A program made the translations under genes and the position numbers. DNA of 64,000 bases from Lycocorax pyrrhopterus obiensis. Lineage: Eukaryota; Chordata; Aves; Passeriformes; Paradisaeidae. The DNA lies in assembly GCA_014706295.1 (NCBI GenBank), contig JACSVZ010000006.1, positions 24,300,629 to 24,364,628 of the forward strand, in the 5' to 3' direction. Position 1 is the stretch's first letter, and the number at the start of each line of letters is the position of its first letter. Positions 13,334-54,700 of this stretch are shown in pieces. A model generated the notes under the pieces. That model was not told where the DNA came from and ran no database searches. It saw only the letters and a list, made by a program, of their open reading frames with translations.

Positions 13334-13339
13334 TTTATT
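13334..13339 (-). terminator. BEND4: BEND4 poly(A) signal (candidate)
   Basis: AATAAA on the - strand (cacaataaaagt), about 3.5 kb after the stop. It is followed downstream by U-rich and GU-rich sequence between about 13310 and 13262. It is the only canonical hexamer in the interval. Confidence 0.5.
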
Positions 13340-15179
13340 GTGCATTTTTATGCAACAGAACAAATGGAACTGGAGGTATGTAGTAATAAAACCAATATTC
13401 AAATTAGAATTAACACTTGAAATAGTAAACTGTAGGTAACAAATGTCTTTATAATTAAAAAATATTGACTGTTTAAAAAATTCTCTAAGATTTTATATTC
13501 TTTAAAAGAAATGTGTGTTGCCACATAGAAAACAATTCACACATCCTATAGAAATTGTCACAAAAACCTTACTAGTCTATATTACACTATGCACTTTTCT
13601 TTTGTACAATATCTGATAAAGGTCTATCCTTAACCTGTACTTACTCTACACAGTACAATCATCATTAGAAAGTATTCATAGAATTAACTACACCATAACA
13701 ATAAAAATATCAGGATTAATGTCTTTTTTTTAATCACAGTTTCTCCACAAATATTTGTCATAGAAAATATAGCGAAGGCATGTTGGCACAGATGGGCGTG
13801 CGGTGCTGCTACACAAAGTTTGAGAGAAGGCAGATACATAAATGACAGTAAGATTAAAGCGTATGGAAGGATAAGACAAGAATCTCTATCCTCCTGGGAC
13901 TTTCTGGAGTGACATGACAGATAGCAGTTTCCTTCTGTCGCTGGGAAGGGATGTGCTGGCTTATAAAGCACACTGCCTAAATATGGATATCTCCCTCTGC
14001 AAGGGCTTATGTGCTATCTATTATTTCAGGTCCCATATCTAACATATTGCAGATATTTAGATGCTTCAATGTGTATGAATTTATAACACCTAATGAACAA
14101 ATTAACTGGAATAAGATGATGTGCAAGGTTTGGGGTTTTCAAAATTAAATGTGTGGGTCAAGTGGCCATGATGGCAATTAAAAACAAAGACAACTGACAA
14201 AAGTTTTAATACTCTGTTATTTTAAAACCAAACATGAACAACAATATGAGCTGGTGTCTGTTAATGCCTGTCTGTGACCATGATTCATGTCACTGGCCAG
14301 TGCACATAAGCAATTGAGGACAAAATTTTGTTCATAAAGAAAAGTCCAAACCTGCAAAGCCATTTCTACTGCCAAAGTGGCTTTCAGGGTGAAATTATAC
14401 TTTTGGTTATTTTGCACAATGAGAGTAGAGGATTGTGAGTGGTTCCAGGATGCTGGCTATGCTTTTTACACTAAAAATAAAGCTAGGCTTACTAGTTACT
14501 TCAGCAAATCTTTCAGTTAGTTAGTGAGAGGTCTGTCCAGTTCGGTAATTCTGTTCTGTGACTCTTAAAAAGCGTTTATATCCTAAACATCATACAATTA
14601 AGCATCTGAAAGGAAACCATCACAATGTTTACAAAAATACAGCATGATACATATCGCTGTGGACAAATTTACAGTATAATGTTGACTCACACGTTCTGAC
14701 ATGTTTTACCAAATAGTTCTGGCATGTGTCACCACATTAAACATAGACCAGCAAGACTTACACCATCTGAGCAATGTAACATCTTCTATTATAGTTCTTT
14801 TAAAAAAAGTGTAAGTTCAACACCGAAAAGCTACTATAGGATATCTGTACTGTGACATTTCTATACACTGAGTTTCTCCTCCAGAGGCCACCACATGCTG
14901 TGACTGCTCCAAGAAAGTCACCTCCTGCCTGTAATGAGGGAATGCTGTTCTAAACCCCTTGGTCTAGTGAGGTCCTGTGTGACTTAACTGCTAGTTGACT
15001 TCTAGAAAATAAATTAGTTATTTTGGGGCCAGTGAGTGCCTTTCAACCCCCTTTTTAAAAAATCACCAAAATTAAAGTGAACCGAGAGGTACTGGACATT
15101 TGAGGACCTAAAGCATATGGGGGCTGAGCAAAGTCCTCTTTATGGCAGTGCACAGTGAGCTTGTGTCCCGAGATACCCC

Positions 15180-15660
15180 ATGGGCCAGGAGAGACCAGTC
15201 ACAACCATAGGCAAAGAGGAGGCAGAGGGCAGGAAGGAACTCCTGTGTGGGTGAGCTGAACTTTGAGGGACTTCCTGAGCCCTGCAGCCAGGCTGGGCCT
15301 TGAGGAGCGCTGCACGCCAGAGAGCCCTTCCTGGTCTCTGAGGAAGGGGCCGGGTGCCTCCTGCCTTGCCCGGTGCAGGGGGAGAAGGTCGGGAAGGGGA
15401 GGAGAAGGGTAAAAGGAGCCATTAGTAGTAGCTACGCTTGTGGCTTGCACAAGGCGGTGAGGAAAGCTGGGGAGCATGAGAGACGCGTTCAGGAGAGTCA
15501 GCGCCGATGAGGTAGCACTAAGGATGGTCAAAAGTGAAGTGAGCTTGCTTTCCCAAAAACAGTTCCCTGTACCTGCCGGTGGGGAAATATTGCCTCAGGA
15601 AGAGCTGGTTCAGGCTGTGGAGGATGCCAACACTGGCCTGAAGTAACACAAAGGTAAGGA
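15180..15660 (+). promoter_or_regulatory. GC/CpG-rich block antisense to BEND4 3' UTR, with splice-donor motif
   Basis: A G-rich stretch inside otherwise AT-rich sequence, with about a dozen CpGs between 15180 and 15540 (for example gagcgctgcacgcc, agacgcgttc, cagcgccgatg). At 15651-15658 the + strand reads aaggtaag, a near-perfect splice donor (aag|gtaagg after 15653). One reading is a small promoter and first exon of an antisense transcript. Others are an old inserted repeat or chance. No coding function is evident. Confidence 0.3.
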
Positions 15661-16842
15661 GATGGAAACACCCTGATGTGGAAAAGAAAGGGCATCATTT
15701 CTTTGGCATTGCATATTTCTGGCGTGGATCAATTTAGAGGGATAGTGAACTCCTAAACCTTTAAAATTAAACTTCTTTTGTGGATTGACTTTTGTTTTTA
15801 AAGCTAGTATCTGCTTCCAATGTTGTGCACCACTGTGATTCTGCTCCAACAGCTCTTTTCTTATAGCTCTCAGTCTGGATCCCATGTCCACTTACTACAG
15901 AACACTAAACCAGGTTCTTCTTGCCCAACCCCTCCCTGAATGCAAAACTGAGCAAAACCAGCACATTGTCTCACCTCTTTGAAGGAACAGATATAGAACA
16001 CAAATGAAAGTGAAAACAAGAAAAGGCAATTTAAAGCCTCTAAAGCTACATAATATGGCTGCAGAATAGGAACAGACAAAGGAAAATCTGTCTTCTGAAA
16101 TGGCAATTTGTTTTTAGCAATCTTGTTTTAATGAAAACTGTCATGATCAACTCTAATCCTCTAGAAATCTAGATAAATATACTGTCTGTCTGATATACAA
16201 TGCAATTTTTATCTCTTAGAGGTGCCTGTTATTGTTCTGGGTCTTTGAAGGATTCTGCTGTTGGCGAGTGCTTCTGTTTTACTCGGGAAGCTTAATTTCC
16301 TGACAGAGTTGGCTAAGAAAGTCCCTGGATTTTCTATCTTGTGTGGTATTTTAAGGTAGCATTTATAATTACGTTCTTTTCTGTTAGCAAATGGGAAACC
16401 ACTCTTATTTTTTGTTGTAAGTGTGCAGACTTGTACTTAAATCTTCTTGTCAGGGAAAGCAAATAGCACCCAGCTCTTCTGAGTCCAGGCTGGGATTGTT
16501 ATCAATAAGCTGAAGAGATAGTAGCTGCTGTTTCTTTCGACATTTTTAGAGTTTTTAAATGACCTTCCCTCTACAACTGGATGAAATGAACTGCACGTTC
16601 CCTTTGAGTGTGCTATGAAGGATTTGGAAATAATAGGCACTGAAAAGTCCCATAAAGCAGGTCTTGAAATGGATTTCTTTCTGTTAACTGGGATATGGTA
16701 GGATGGAGAAGCTGAAATGTATGCAGTATGTGTTCAAACATGCTTTGGACTCCTAAATGACAGCAGGGTTAAGTATGTTTAACAAACAGTCTCTCCTAAA
16801 TTAAGTGGTTGCTACTGTTGTATGACATGGTTCTCACTGCCA

Positions 16843-45125
<28,283 letters not shown>

Positions 45126-45290
45126 ATTTCCAGGAATCCGGGAGTTTAATCACATTTAACATTATTTGCAACGCCCTCCGCCCGCTTTTTCCGAACTGTT
45201 TAAATGGGGCGGACGCGTGGGGCGCAAGCTGGTCCCGCTTCCGCCGCTCACGTTTCCCCCGCCGCCTGCCCGGGCTCTTTCAGGGACAGT

Positions 45291-47759
45291 TAAGAAATAA
45301 TGAAACGATGGTGAAAGACAGGAGGAGAATGAGATACCATCGAGAGACGTTTCTGAGAAATGGTGGAGATCTGGGTGAGATGGGAGACAGCTGAAACCGA
45401 ATGATATGTTGAAGAAAAATAAACGATAACAAACTGCTTGCTTGCTCTCCCCATTCTTTTCTGAGAGGCAATTTTATATTTTGCATTAACATTTCCCTTC
45501 TTCTGTCCCACTTCTCGCCTGCTTCTGTTGCTATAATTTATCAGGATTACAATAAACCCTCTGGCTTGTGGAAGTAAAATTGCAGAACACCTTAGTTGTA
45601 TTTAAGTGGTGGCGGTGGGAAATCATTCCTCTGTCATCACGTGGAGTTTGGGCCACTTATTGTGGTCATCGCTCTCCCGTTTCAGCTTTTTTTTTATTTA
45701 GTCAGAGTTGGGCTTGCTGGAAATGAAAAGCAGCCCTTCCCTACTGATGGTAATTAACTCCTGCAGTCTTCAACCCATCTACTGCAGAAAAGTGGAGCTA
45801 AGTTCTACAAGCCAGGCATTCTTTTCGTGCAGGGTGTATCAGGACCTGGATTTGGTTTTGATTTTTTTGACAAGTAGAATAAATCAATTTCCTGTAGCAG
45901 CCAAAAGCATCTAAGTAAAGGCCAGTGTAATAGAAATCGCTGTTTTACCTAAGCAAAATCAATCATAAGTCTCTTTGTTTCCTGACTGAGTCTGATCACT
46001 TGTGCTTAAAAAAAAAATTGGTACTGTAATGCACAAGAAAGACTGGAAATATGTGTGAGAGAAACTGTTCCTACTCAGAAATTAAATACGTCCTCTGCCT
46101 TGTCTCATCTGACTGGCCTCTGCCACAGCAGCTATTGGAGGTCAGTACTAAAATTGTACAAAGTTAGCATTAGACTCTTAATAGATTCAAATAAACAACC
46201 CAAAATTACTTTCTCGGGTGTCAGCAATATTCATAGAGCTCACTACTCTTTGGTGTAGGTGCCTACCCCTCAGCTCCTCATGGAGGAAACAACCCTTGCC
46301 TAACATGAGTCCCGTATAGATGGAGAAAACCCGGGGTGACAGGTCATGTCCTCCAGGCAGAGGGTCCGGGGATCCAGGCAGATCATTGGGCAGATGCTGG
46401 CTCTCCACGGGCAGGAAGAGAGAAGCAGGTTTGGAGTTAATGGGGCTCAAAGCCACTGAAATGAGGCGGGGCCCTCCTCTGTGAGGAAAACGGAATATGC
46501 ACTGAATTTCTTTCTGCTGAGGTTTTTGACAGTGCCCGTCACCACCAAAAGATCACTTCAGTTGTTTTTAGGAAAGCTGGGCTTTTCCTCTGCTTTGCTT
46601 TCAGTGATTCTTTTGGGTATGTAGACCTAAAAAATGTGTTGATATCTCCCCACCTTTCCTTTTATGATTTCCCCTGACTTTCAGATGAGGGAGTCTGGTG
46701 TTGTGATCAAAAGATTGTGTTTTGTGTGTAATCTGATGGGCTCCTGCAGGTCAGTCCTGTGATGTAAAAGTGTTTAATCCTGGTGGTCCCACCTTTTCCT
46801 TGGTGGAATGCCCTTTTTTAAGGAAACACCATTTTGCTCCTGAGCTCTGTACAGGTGTGCAGTCACTCTTGCGGGAGGACTACGTGCCTTTGGAGTTGAG
46901 GAGAGTGGCCCTAGACTGGCAAATGGTCTTTAAGTACTGGGAGATGTCACTGTGAGTGGTTTTGGGCTGCCCTTTTCCACCGCTGCTCCGCGCGGCACAG
47001 CCTACAGCTCCCCTGTGGTCTCAGCATGTAGTAATGAAATTATTATTAACCAAACATTTAACTCTGAATTACAGCTCCAGTTTGGTTACACACTGGATGA
47101 AAACAGTTAACACATAGCCTTTACCTTGATCAACTAAAAGACCAAAAGCCTTAGCTGATACCAGCAGCTCATTTCAGAAACCCAAACACCTTCATTTCCC
47201 TTAGGCTGTGCCATGACTTGGGATTTGACCCTGAAGAGAAGGTTATGTCTTTCCCTACCTGTTTACTAATGCAAGTTTTCACTGTTTCACTGACACTAAG
47301 GGCTGGAGATCTGTAACAGGATTATTGCAGAGCACTCTAAGCGAAAAAATGATGGGAAGTAACTGACCCTCAGAAAAAAACCTAATCAAAACAAAGACAA
47401 CGGGCACAATGAAAAATAAGAAACACAACATTGCTGCAGTATATACTCCTCTGCTCCTAGAAATCATTGCAAAGAGAATATTTGTCAGTATATAGAAAAA
47501 TACCCAATCTAGACACAGGCTATCAATCACTGAACATGCCTGTGTTGAAGGTACTGTGAGGTACTCAAAGAATAAAAGTGTGATTCATCTCTATCTTCTG
47601 AGCAGGGGCTAAATCTTGCTCCACTTATTCATGGGAGCAGTGCTCCTGTGATAACTAAAGCATGGAGGATTTGGCCATGAACTGCCAATATTGCTCTGCA
47701 CATTTGGAGTGCATGACGAGAGCTGAGATTGGCAACTATCCTCTGTAATCTAAACCACT
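45291..47759. other. Upstream flank of BEND4, no gene seen
   Basis: Ordinary non-coding sequence with short open frames on both strands that show no family resemblance. I recognise no repeat family. Confidence 0.6.
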
Positions 47760-48480
47760 CTGCAAGCAGGCTAGCCATAATTTGCTGCCCTAAACATTTA
47801 ACCCCGGCTAGTTAATTTAAGCTTAGCTCAGTTGCTCATGTTTATGGATAAAGAAACAAAAGGGAAAGCATCAAAAGGAAAAGATGACTGTGGAATTCAA
47901 TATTTCAGCAGCTGTTGATAGGTAAATGTTATTGAAGTGTGGCATTCAAAACCAAAGGCCTGCATTTATGATAATGAGCCTAACAAGGAAATGAGATTGA
48001 CACAGCAATTCTCTGTTTTTGTTGTCCCCTGAGGTTAGAGATTATGCAGTGCACGGTGCTGTTTTTAGCCTCTTTGGTGATTCCAACTGTGAGAGACAAC
48101 GCTGTGCATATTTGTCAAGGTTGCACTTTAATCAGGTGACTCAGGAGCTTTTTGAGGGAGAATGTGAGCTGCTGGTCTCACTTAAACCTTAATCCACATC
48201 CTATGTCAGAGATTCATCAGCCAAGCAGTGTAGCTTTTAGCCACTTCTTTTCCTTTATGCTTACTCAGTGCTCTGCAAAAACGCTTTGAAGTAATTGAAA
48301 TGTATCTATCATGGTTACATTGTATTTTGAGAATTACTGGAATGTTTCTCAGTGACATTAATTGGTTTTAAAATATTTTTGTCTTTCTAATTAGTGCAAG
48401 ATTGATGAGCAGTGGAAAGGGCATTTATACACAGGCAGACACATATTTCCATGCTATGTTTGTGTCTTAATAAAATAGTT
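47760..48480. promoter_or_regulatory. Candidate conserved non-coding element
   Basis: Repeat-free AT-rich block with clustered regulatory-type words. An E-box, CAGGTG, at 48133-48138 overlaps an AP-1 site, TGACTCA, at 48137-48143. Several TTAATC, TTAATTGG and TAATTAG homeodomain-like words are also present. Inference only. Confidence 0.2.
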
Positions 48481-51420
48481 GCTAACTGGTTTGTTATGCT
48501 GAGTAAACACTGGAAAGAAAGAAAATATCCTATAACTTTAGGAGGAGAAAATATCCTCTGTTTTAAATGGGATCACATGCTGTAAAAGAAACCCCAAGTC
48601 TCCTCGAGGGCTGGAAAATGGATAAATGAATTATTTAAATATAGTTAAAGGATACACAGGAAAAAGTAATGGCTCTGATACCCAATGTAGGGAAAATTAT
48701 TAGTATTTTAAGGAATCAATTGTGGACACATGGAAAAGCTTGTTTTAATTAAAGATAGCTTACATAAAGCAGTTTCAAGCAGGGAGAAACAGTATAGGAT
48801 ACTTGTTGCTGTGAATTTTTTAGAAATACATCTTGGATAAAACAAATGACACAACATAGTCCAAACTTCCAACTGCTCTAAAACATCTTCACTATCTGTG
48901 TTGGAGTGTTTTGGAACAGCTTCACCTCTCTGGAGCATTAGCTCTTGCCCCAGCCCTTGCCCAAGCGTGGTGCTCTCTCCTGGTCTTGGCCGTCACCATA
49001 TAATGCAGAGTTGCTCTATAATGCATAGCTGCTCTTTGCAATGCTTAGCCCTTATTTTGCAGCAGTTGGCATTTTGAGACCAGCCTCTTGAGAGGTCTGC
49101 TGGGTGTGCACCTAAAGGCAGAGCTGGTGTTCCACAGGCTGGGACCCAGCTTCTTGACTAAACCTGAGCAGCTCTCACTGGTCCTGCTGGTTCCTGCCCT
49201 TCATGTACTTTCCAGTCTCTATTGTCCAGGCTTGCAGAAAGGTGGTCCTTGCAGGTCAGAAGTCACACTGAGCTAGAACTCAATTGGAGTAGAAAATGCT
49301 GATTTCCCCAAGTAGTCAAGCAAGCTGTGCACATCAGTTACAATGAAAACACAGATGGGATGGACAGAGGAAAACAGCTGGATGCAGAATCTTCCTTAAA
49401 CTCATCTAGATGGGGAACCTGACTGTGGTTTAAGTACAACAGGATATACACGATCAGCCTTGTGGTGTCTACTGAGCAGACTCAACTCAGCTTAATCTGA
49501 TGAAAAACACAGGCCTGAAAGATGTCTGAAGATACCAACAGTGATGGAGGCATGGGAATGACACGTGATTTTTTGCGGAAGTAAAGCTTCAGCTCATATT
49601 AGATGTCTTTCCCAGCTTTAAAGAGAGCCTAGGAACTGAGGGGTGCAAATTCTTCCCTGCATTTCCCTTCATCACTATCCCACTCTCAGGCAGCCCCTAA
49701 AACTTACAAGAAATAATCAGTTTCTCTGCATTTTTAAATGCAGAGTTCAACCACTTCATGGAACTGAAATGAAGGGCTTCCTCTGCATTAGTAATCATGT
49801 AGAAGTAGCACTAGTAATCCTGTAGGACATCCTAAAAACATAGGGGCAGAAAAATTTCTTGCTGTCCAGAAAAGAGGAAAGTGATGGGCAAAATCTGGAG
49901 TTTCCTGAGGCCTCAGTTGCACACTGACTGGTGCCCTGCAAAATGGCTCAGTTGTGAGTGGTTCCAAAATTTTTTCAACATAAACTGAATTGAATTCCAC
50001 ATTAATAGAAATGGGGGAAAAAAAGGCAACAGCATATAAAGGCAAAATTTTGTGGAGATAGGGCCGGGAGACTGGTGCAGTTTCAAGTGAGAAGGAATTC
50101 CACCACCCTGCAAGGCTTTGTGCCTGGGAATGACTCCACCACAAGCTACACTTGCTTAAGGAAAAAAAAATAGGTGAAACCAGGTTTGCTCAATGGTAAA
50201 TACACAGATGCGGTATTTGCAGAGGCTGGAATTCACCTGATGCATCACCCACCTCTGCTCTCCACACATAGATGAGTTGCCACCAAAAGACATCCAGAGC
50301 TGATCTCAGAACAGTACTTCAAATAAGTAACCTTCTATAAAAATGTATGCTTTTATTTGTTTATATGCAAAGGAACTGGGAAAGAAATTGATGATATATC
50401 TGTGGTTGTCTCAGATAACAATATGAGAATACCCTGAGCATCCATCAGCTTTACTTTTGTGATTACTCTATCACGAGAATCTCTTTATATCCTGAGCATC
50501 CTCATTATTATACTCCTGTTTCTTTGCTATGTGACAGTGAGTTTGTGACCCACAACAGAAGAACTTGCCCATTGATACCCACAGAGAGATGAGAGTTAAC
50601 TTTAGCTAATGCTCTATCTCTGAATCCTAATTTAAAAATTGAGGAAGCCTTATATCAGCCACTCTCCTTGGAAGTATCTACTGGGTTTGATGCTGGTTCT
50701 TCCATCCTTAGGTAGAATAAACAAGATCAGAATTTAGATAACTTACATTATTTTAATCTGGATTAACATTTAAAATTTTATGAAAATCTTCCCAGCTGTT
50801 AGAAGAGTGGCTCTTCAAGGAAGCGAGGAAGACTGCATTTCTTGCTGTCCCTCCACAAACAACCATTTCACTTACGCAGAATTTAGCTTGTTAAGAAAAA
50901 AAGGCTTGTGGGTTTTTGTTTCTTTTTTTGTCTCTGTACTTCTTCAACCACTTTTATTTTTTAATACTATGGTTGCTGTAATTTTCTTTTGCTGCGAAAA
51001 TATCCTCTCTGCTCAGCTCTATGAATGATGGAGTAGACCATGATTTCCAAAGAGATTGTTGTTTTCTAACTATATATATGTATGAAAGCAAGATACTGTG
51101 GCTCCTGGAAAACCCAGGTATCAAAAAAGACAGCTGTCCAGGTTCGAAAGAGAATCCATTGCCCCGGTACATCTAACCAAAGCATGAGCACAGACATAGC
51201 CTTTCTTTCTTTACAATTGCAGACTTGCAGACAGACACACTTGCATCCAGAAAAATGGAAAACTAAATGTTAGAACCTGACACTTACACATTTAAGAGTT
51301 CACATGTTCGCTTACATAGATAAAAAATGCAAATGAAGCTGGCTTCAATGAGATGCTGACCTGAGATCAAGCTTTCTGAAGACAGGCTCTTTCCATTTCC
51401 CTCAGAAGAAAGAAACAAGA
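48481..51420. other. Gene-free flank
   Basis: Non-coding sequence; nothing recognisable beyond short A runs (for example 50161-50170) and scattered short open frames. Confidence 0.6.
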
Positions 51421-51700
51421 GTTGAGAGTTTTTATTCATCTGGATGAAACAAAAAAATGTGTAAGAACTATTTATAAATATGTATGAATAAATATTTAAT
51501 TTTATATGTGCTGAATGGTTTAGCTGTTGTTCAGCAAATACGTAATTTGTTAATTTTGCCTGCTTCCACTGAATAATTTATTCATCAGATCAGCTCTTTT
51601 AATATTCACTAGATGATCGGCTGATCAAATCCTGTTAGCTGAATATGTTATTTGATTTTTTTTGCCCTTTTCAAAAATCACTTAGTCTATTGGAAGAACA
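51421..51700. promoter_or_regulatory. Candidate AT-rich conserved element
   Basis: A dense run of TTTAT, AATAAATATTTAAT, GTTAATTT and GTAATTTGTTAAT words with no simple repeat or transposon signature. This is compatible with a homeobox/forkhead-rich enhancer. Weak, inference only. Confidence 0.18.
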
Positions 51701-54700
51701 TTGCTGTGATTTATTAGTGGTACATTCCATCCACTCCATGGTGACATTCTCCAAGAGTAACCTCTGAAGACAGTAGATATCTTGCTCTTGTCAGATGTTA
51801 TTAAACTTTTGTAATCCTGACACGTATTAGGTCTCTTTGACCAGGGAAATAAAGCCCTATGTCCAACAGTACACTTTCGTGTCACAAATTCATGACAATA
51901 CATGTACGGTGTATTTTATTTTTCATTTGATGACTGAATATTGAATTATTTAGATGAGCTACATCAATCATTCCTATATTCTGGTTTATCCAAGTGCCTA
52001 CCCTGCAGTTTTTTCAGTACTCTGTCTTTGCAAAGGATTTCTTCTAACCTCTAAAATTGCCATAAAGCTTCAGAGATACCCTGACATTACAGTGTGGAAC
52101 AAGATGGAGAAAGGACAGTGTCTAATCCTTTACAAGTCAGCCTTGAAGTCAGTCATCTTATAGCCCTTTGTAGCTAGAAAAGGACTTCTTACACTTACCA
52201 CTTGAAAGGGGAAATTCTTAGCTTTTGATTGTACTGTCTTCATACCCAGGGAGGTCTGCAGAGATCAGGAAGTAAAGCCATGGTGTCATTATGTTTGGAA
52301 AATTATTTTATGTTTTTATAGTATTCTTCTACGTTTTCATAATTTTTAAAGCTTCTGAGGACATACATTTTCTCTTAAGTTGCTGAAGCCTAAATATTCA
52401 AATAAGGCTAGCTTTGTAAAAAGAAGGTTGCAAAAAGTATCATCAATCCATTTTATAAAAAGACTTCTCAAGCTAATTCTCTGTATCACTCCTGTGTAAG
52501 ACTTACAGAAAATACCAAATAAACAAGAGGGCAGTGACACTCAAAAACACTGAGATCACCACTCTGAAATTACCTGTGTAACTCTGAGCTGATGCCAGTC
52601 AAGACTAGTGCCGACATCTAGTACTCAGATGTGTGTGCCACAATCTGTGTGCCACAGCCTAATGTATTCCATATTTCAAGACGCATGCATATGTAATAGC
52701 CTATATAATATTCCATACAAAAATTGCATTAAGAAAATGTTAAAGTTGCCTAGTTCGGCATTTAAAAGTCAAGAAATAAAATTAAGGTTGTGCATGCAAC
52801 ATTAACTCTGTTCCCTAGTGCATTTGCCTATGATACAGTCTAATTACATGATCAAATATTATTTCTCAGATTATACAGTATAATATCTACATTTTTTTCA
52901 TTTTGCAAAGTGTGAGGTGCATTAGGGAGGCTTCAGCTTCACCTTCATGTAAAAAGACTTCAAATAAACATGGATTTGTCATTCTGGAGAAGGGATACCT
53001 GAAAAGGGTTATAACAAGGGGTTATAAAAGAATGAGTGGTGTGGGAAAGGTGAATGAAGAGTGATGACTCAGTACTCCTTCAACTGTAAAAGCTGGGGAC
53101 CATTAATTCAGCTAGCAAGTTTAAAACACACTTATTTTACATGCCACACGTTTGGACTCAGCGCCATAGACTCTGAGAAGATCCAAACTATAACGCATCC
53201 AAAAGACATCAGATAAATGTACAGACTGTAGGGCTGTGGCTGACTATTACATGTGAGCTACAGGTACACTGCCCATGCCAAGAAGTCACCAAATTGTTGG
53301 TGACCAGGAGTTGGGAGGATCTACCTGCGAAGGGCTCATTTAATTTTTCTTCTGTTCTTTCTCCAAACAACCACTGCTAGCCACGCTTTCAAAGCATTGC
53401 AGTTACCAGTGTTTCCATACAAACTAATGATGATGGTGATGATGACAGTAATACCCAACATTTGGGATCCTTGCCACAAGGAAAGGAGAGGTAAGTGTGA
53501 CTCCTTGGTCTGTTTACCCCATCCTCAGAACTGCTCCTTACCGGAGATGCTTCTGGGCACATCAATAACCCAGCCTAAAAAATTTTGCAGGACTGTTCCT
53601 GTAAGACTCCATTCCTGTTCACTGCTCCACACTCAAGCAGGATCTCACCTTAGATCTGTAGAACTGGGTGTTTTAAGCACGGAGTGGAGGACAGCTGAAT
53701 CCTCCTCGATGTTTCTCAGCTGTTTGAGGCATTTATATCTGTACCTCAGTGCCTTCTGTCCCTGACTCTAGTGACGGGCGCTGATTGTGAGATTGTTACA
53801 ATCTGCTGGCTGGGATGGAGTGCCCTTGGTGAGCAGCCCGCCAGTGATGGTGAGGAGCCCTGGGAGCCCTGGAGCAGAGATGCCCAAAGGGACACAGGAG
53901 TTGACACACTCTCCAGGTACAGGCTGTGTTCCCCCATGAAGCACGAAACTGAAGCAGGGCTGTTTTCCTATGACATGGGAGTGTATGTCAGACAAAAAGC
54001 AGGTGGAGATGACAGCCATGTGATCGACCATATTCACAATCAATTCCATTTACCTTGCATGTATTATCTGCCTCCTTCACCTGCACTTTGACTGCTAATT
54101 CATTTCTACCAAGAGCCTTTTTCTCATGCTAATGAGGTTCTTTAAACAATTGTTGCTAAAAACTCACGGGGTTTTGAAAGAAATGGTCCTTTCTTTTCCC
54201 AAAGTGCAGAAAAGCCCTCCCTTTGCTCCCTGACAGGCCTGAAATGACAGTGTTGCTTCACTGGAGGTTTGAGGTCTGTTATTTCACTCTTCGTTGGGTC
54301 TAGAAGTCGGTATTTTACATAATTGAAGACTATGAAATATTAGTTCTGGGAATTGGATTTTGAGGAAATCTTGACAGATAGCAAGGTATTATGTATAATT
54401 AACACCAAACAATCTACAATTAGAAGATTTAGCATATACAAATGTTATTTTTAGGAAACAAATGATACTTTATATAATATGTGAGTGATGTTTTTTACAC
54501 CCTCTGAAGTCTAAGGTTTTTCATGCCTTTGCAGATAAAGCAACATAAAAACAGTGCCAATTTTCACTTTAAAAGACCTGAATTCTTAATTTTGTATTTT
54601 GTAAAATGTCTTTAACTTTCAATAATGCAGCTCTATATGTAACACCCCAAGACTATATCTGGGTGAGGCAAAATAAAAAAAGCTGTTCAGTTTTTATTGA

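Larger units (their letters stand above)
13305..16842 (-). other. BEND4: BEND4 3' UTR (inferred, about 3.5 kb)
   Basis: Sequence between the BEND4 stop and the only canonical AATAAA found on the - strand, at 13339-13334. I checked 13340-16842 and saw no other TTTATT on the + strand. Downstream of the signal the - strand has a T/C-rich run and a GT-rich tgtgtcagtgtg, as expected for cleavage. The GC-rich block at 15180-15660 sits inside it and is unlike the rest, so a shorter UTR using a variant signal cannot be excluded. Confidence 0.5.

Noticed and set aside
15108..15531. Two overlapping - strand open frames of 104 and 110 codons in the BEND4 3' UTR
   Set aside because: They overlap in different frames within a GC-rich block, are low in complexity and match no known family.
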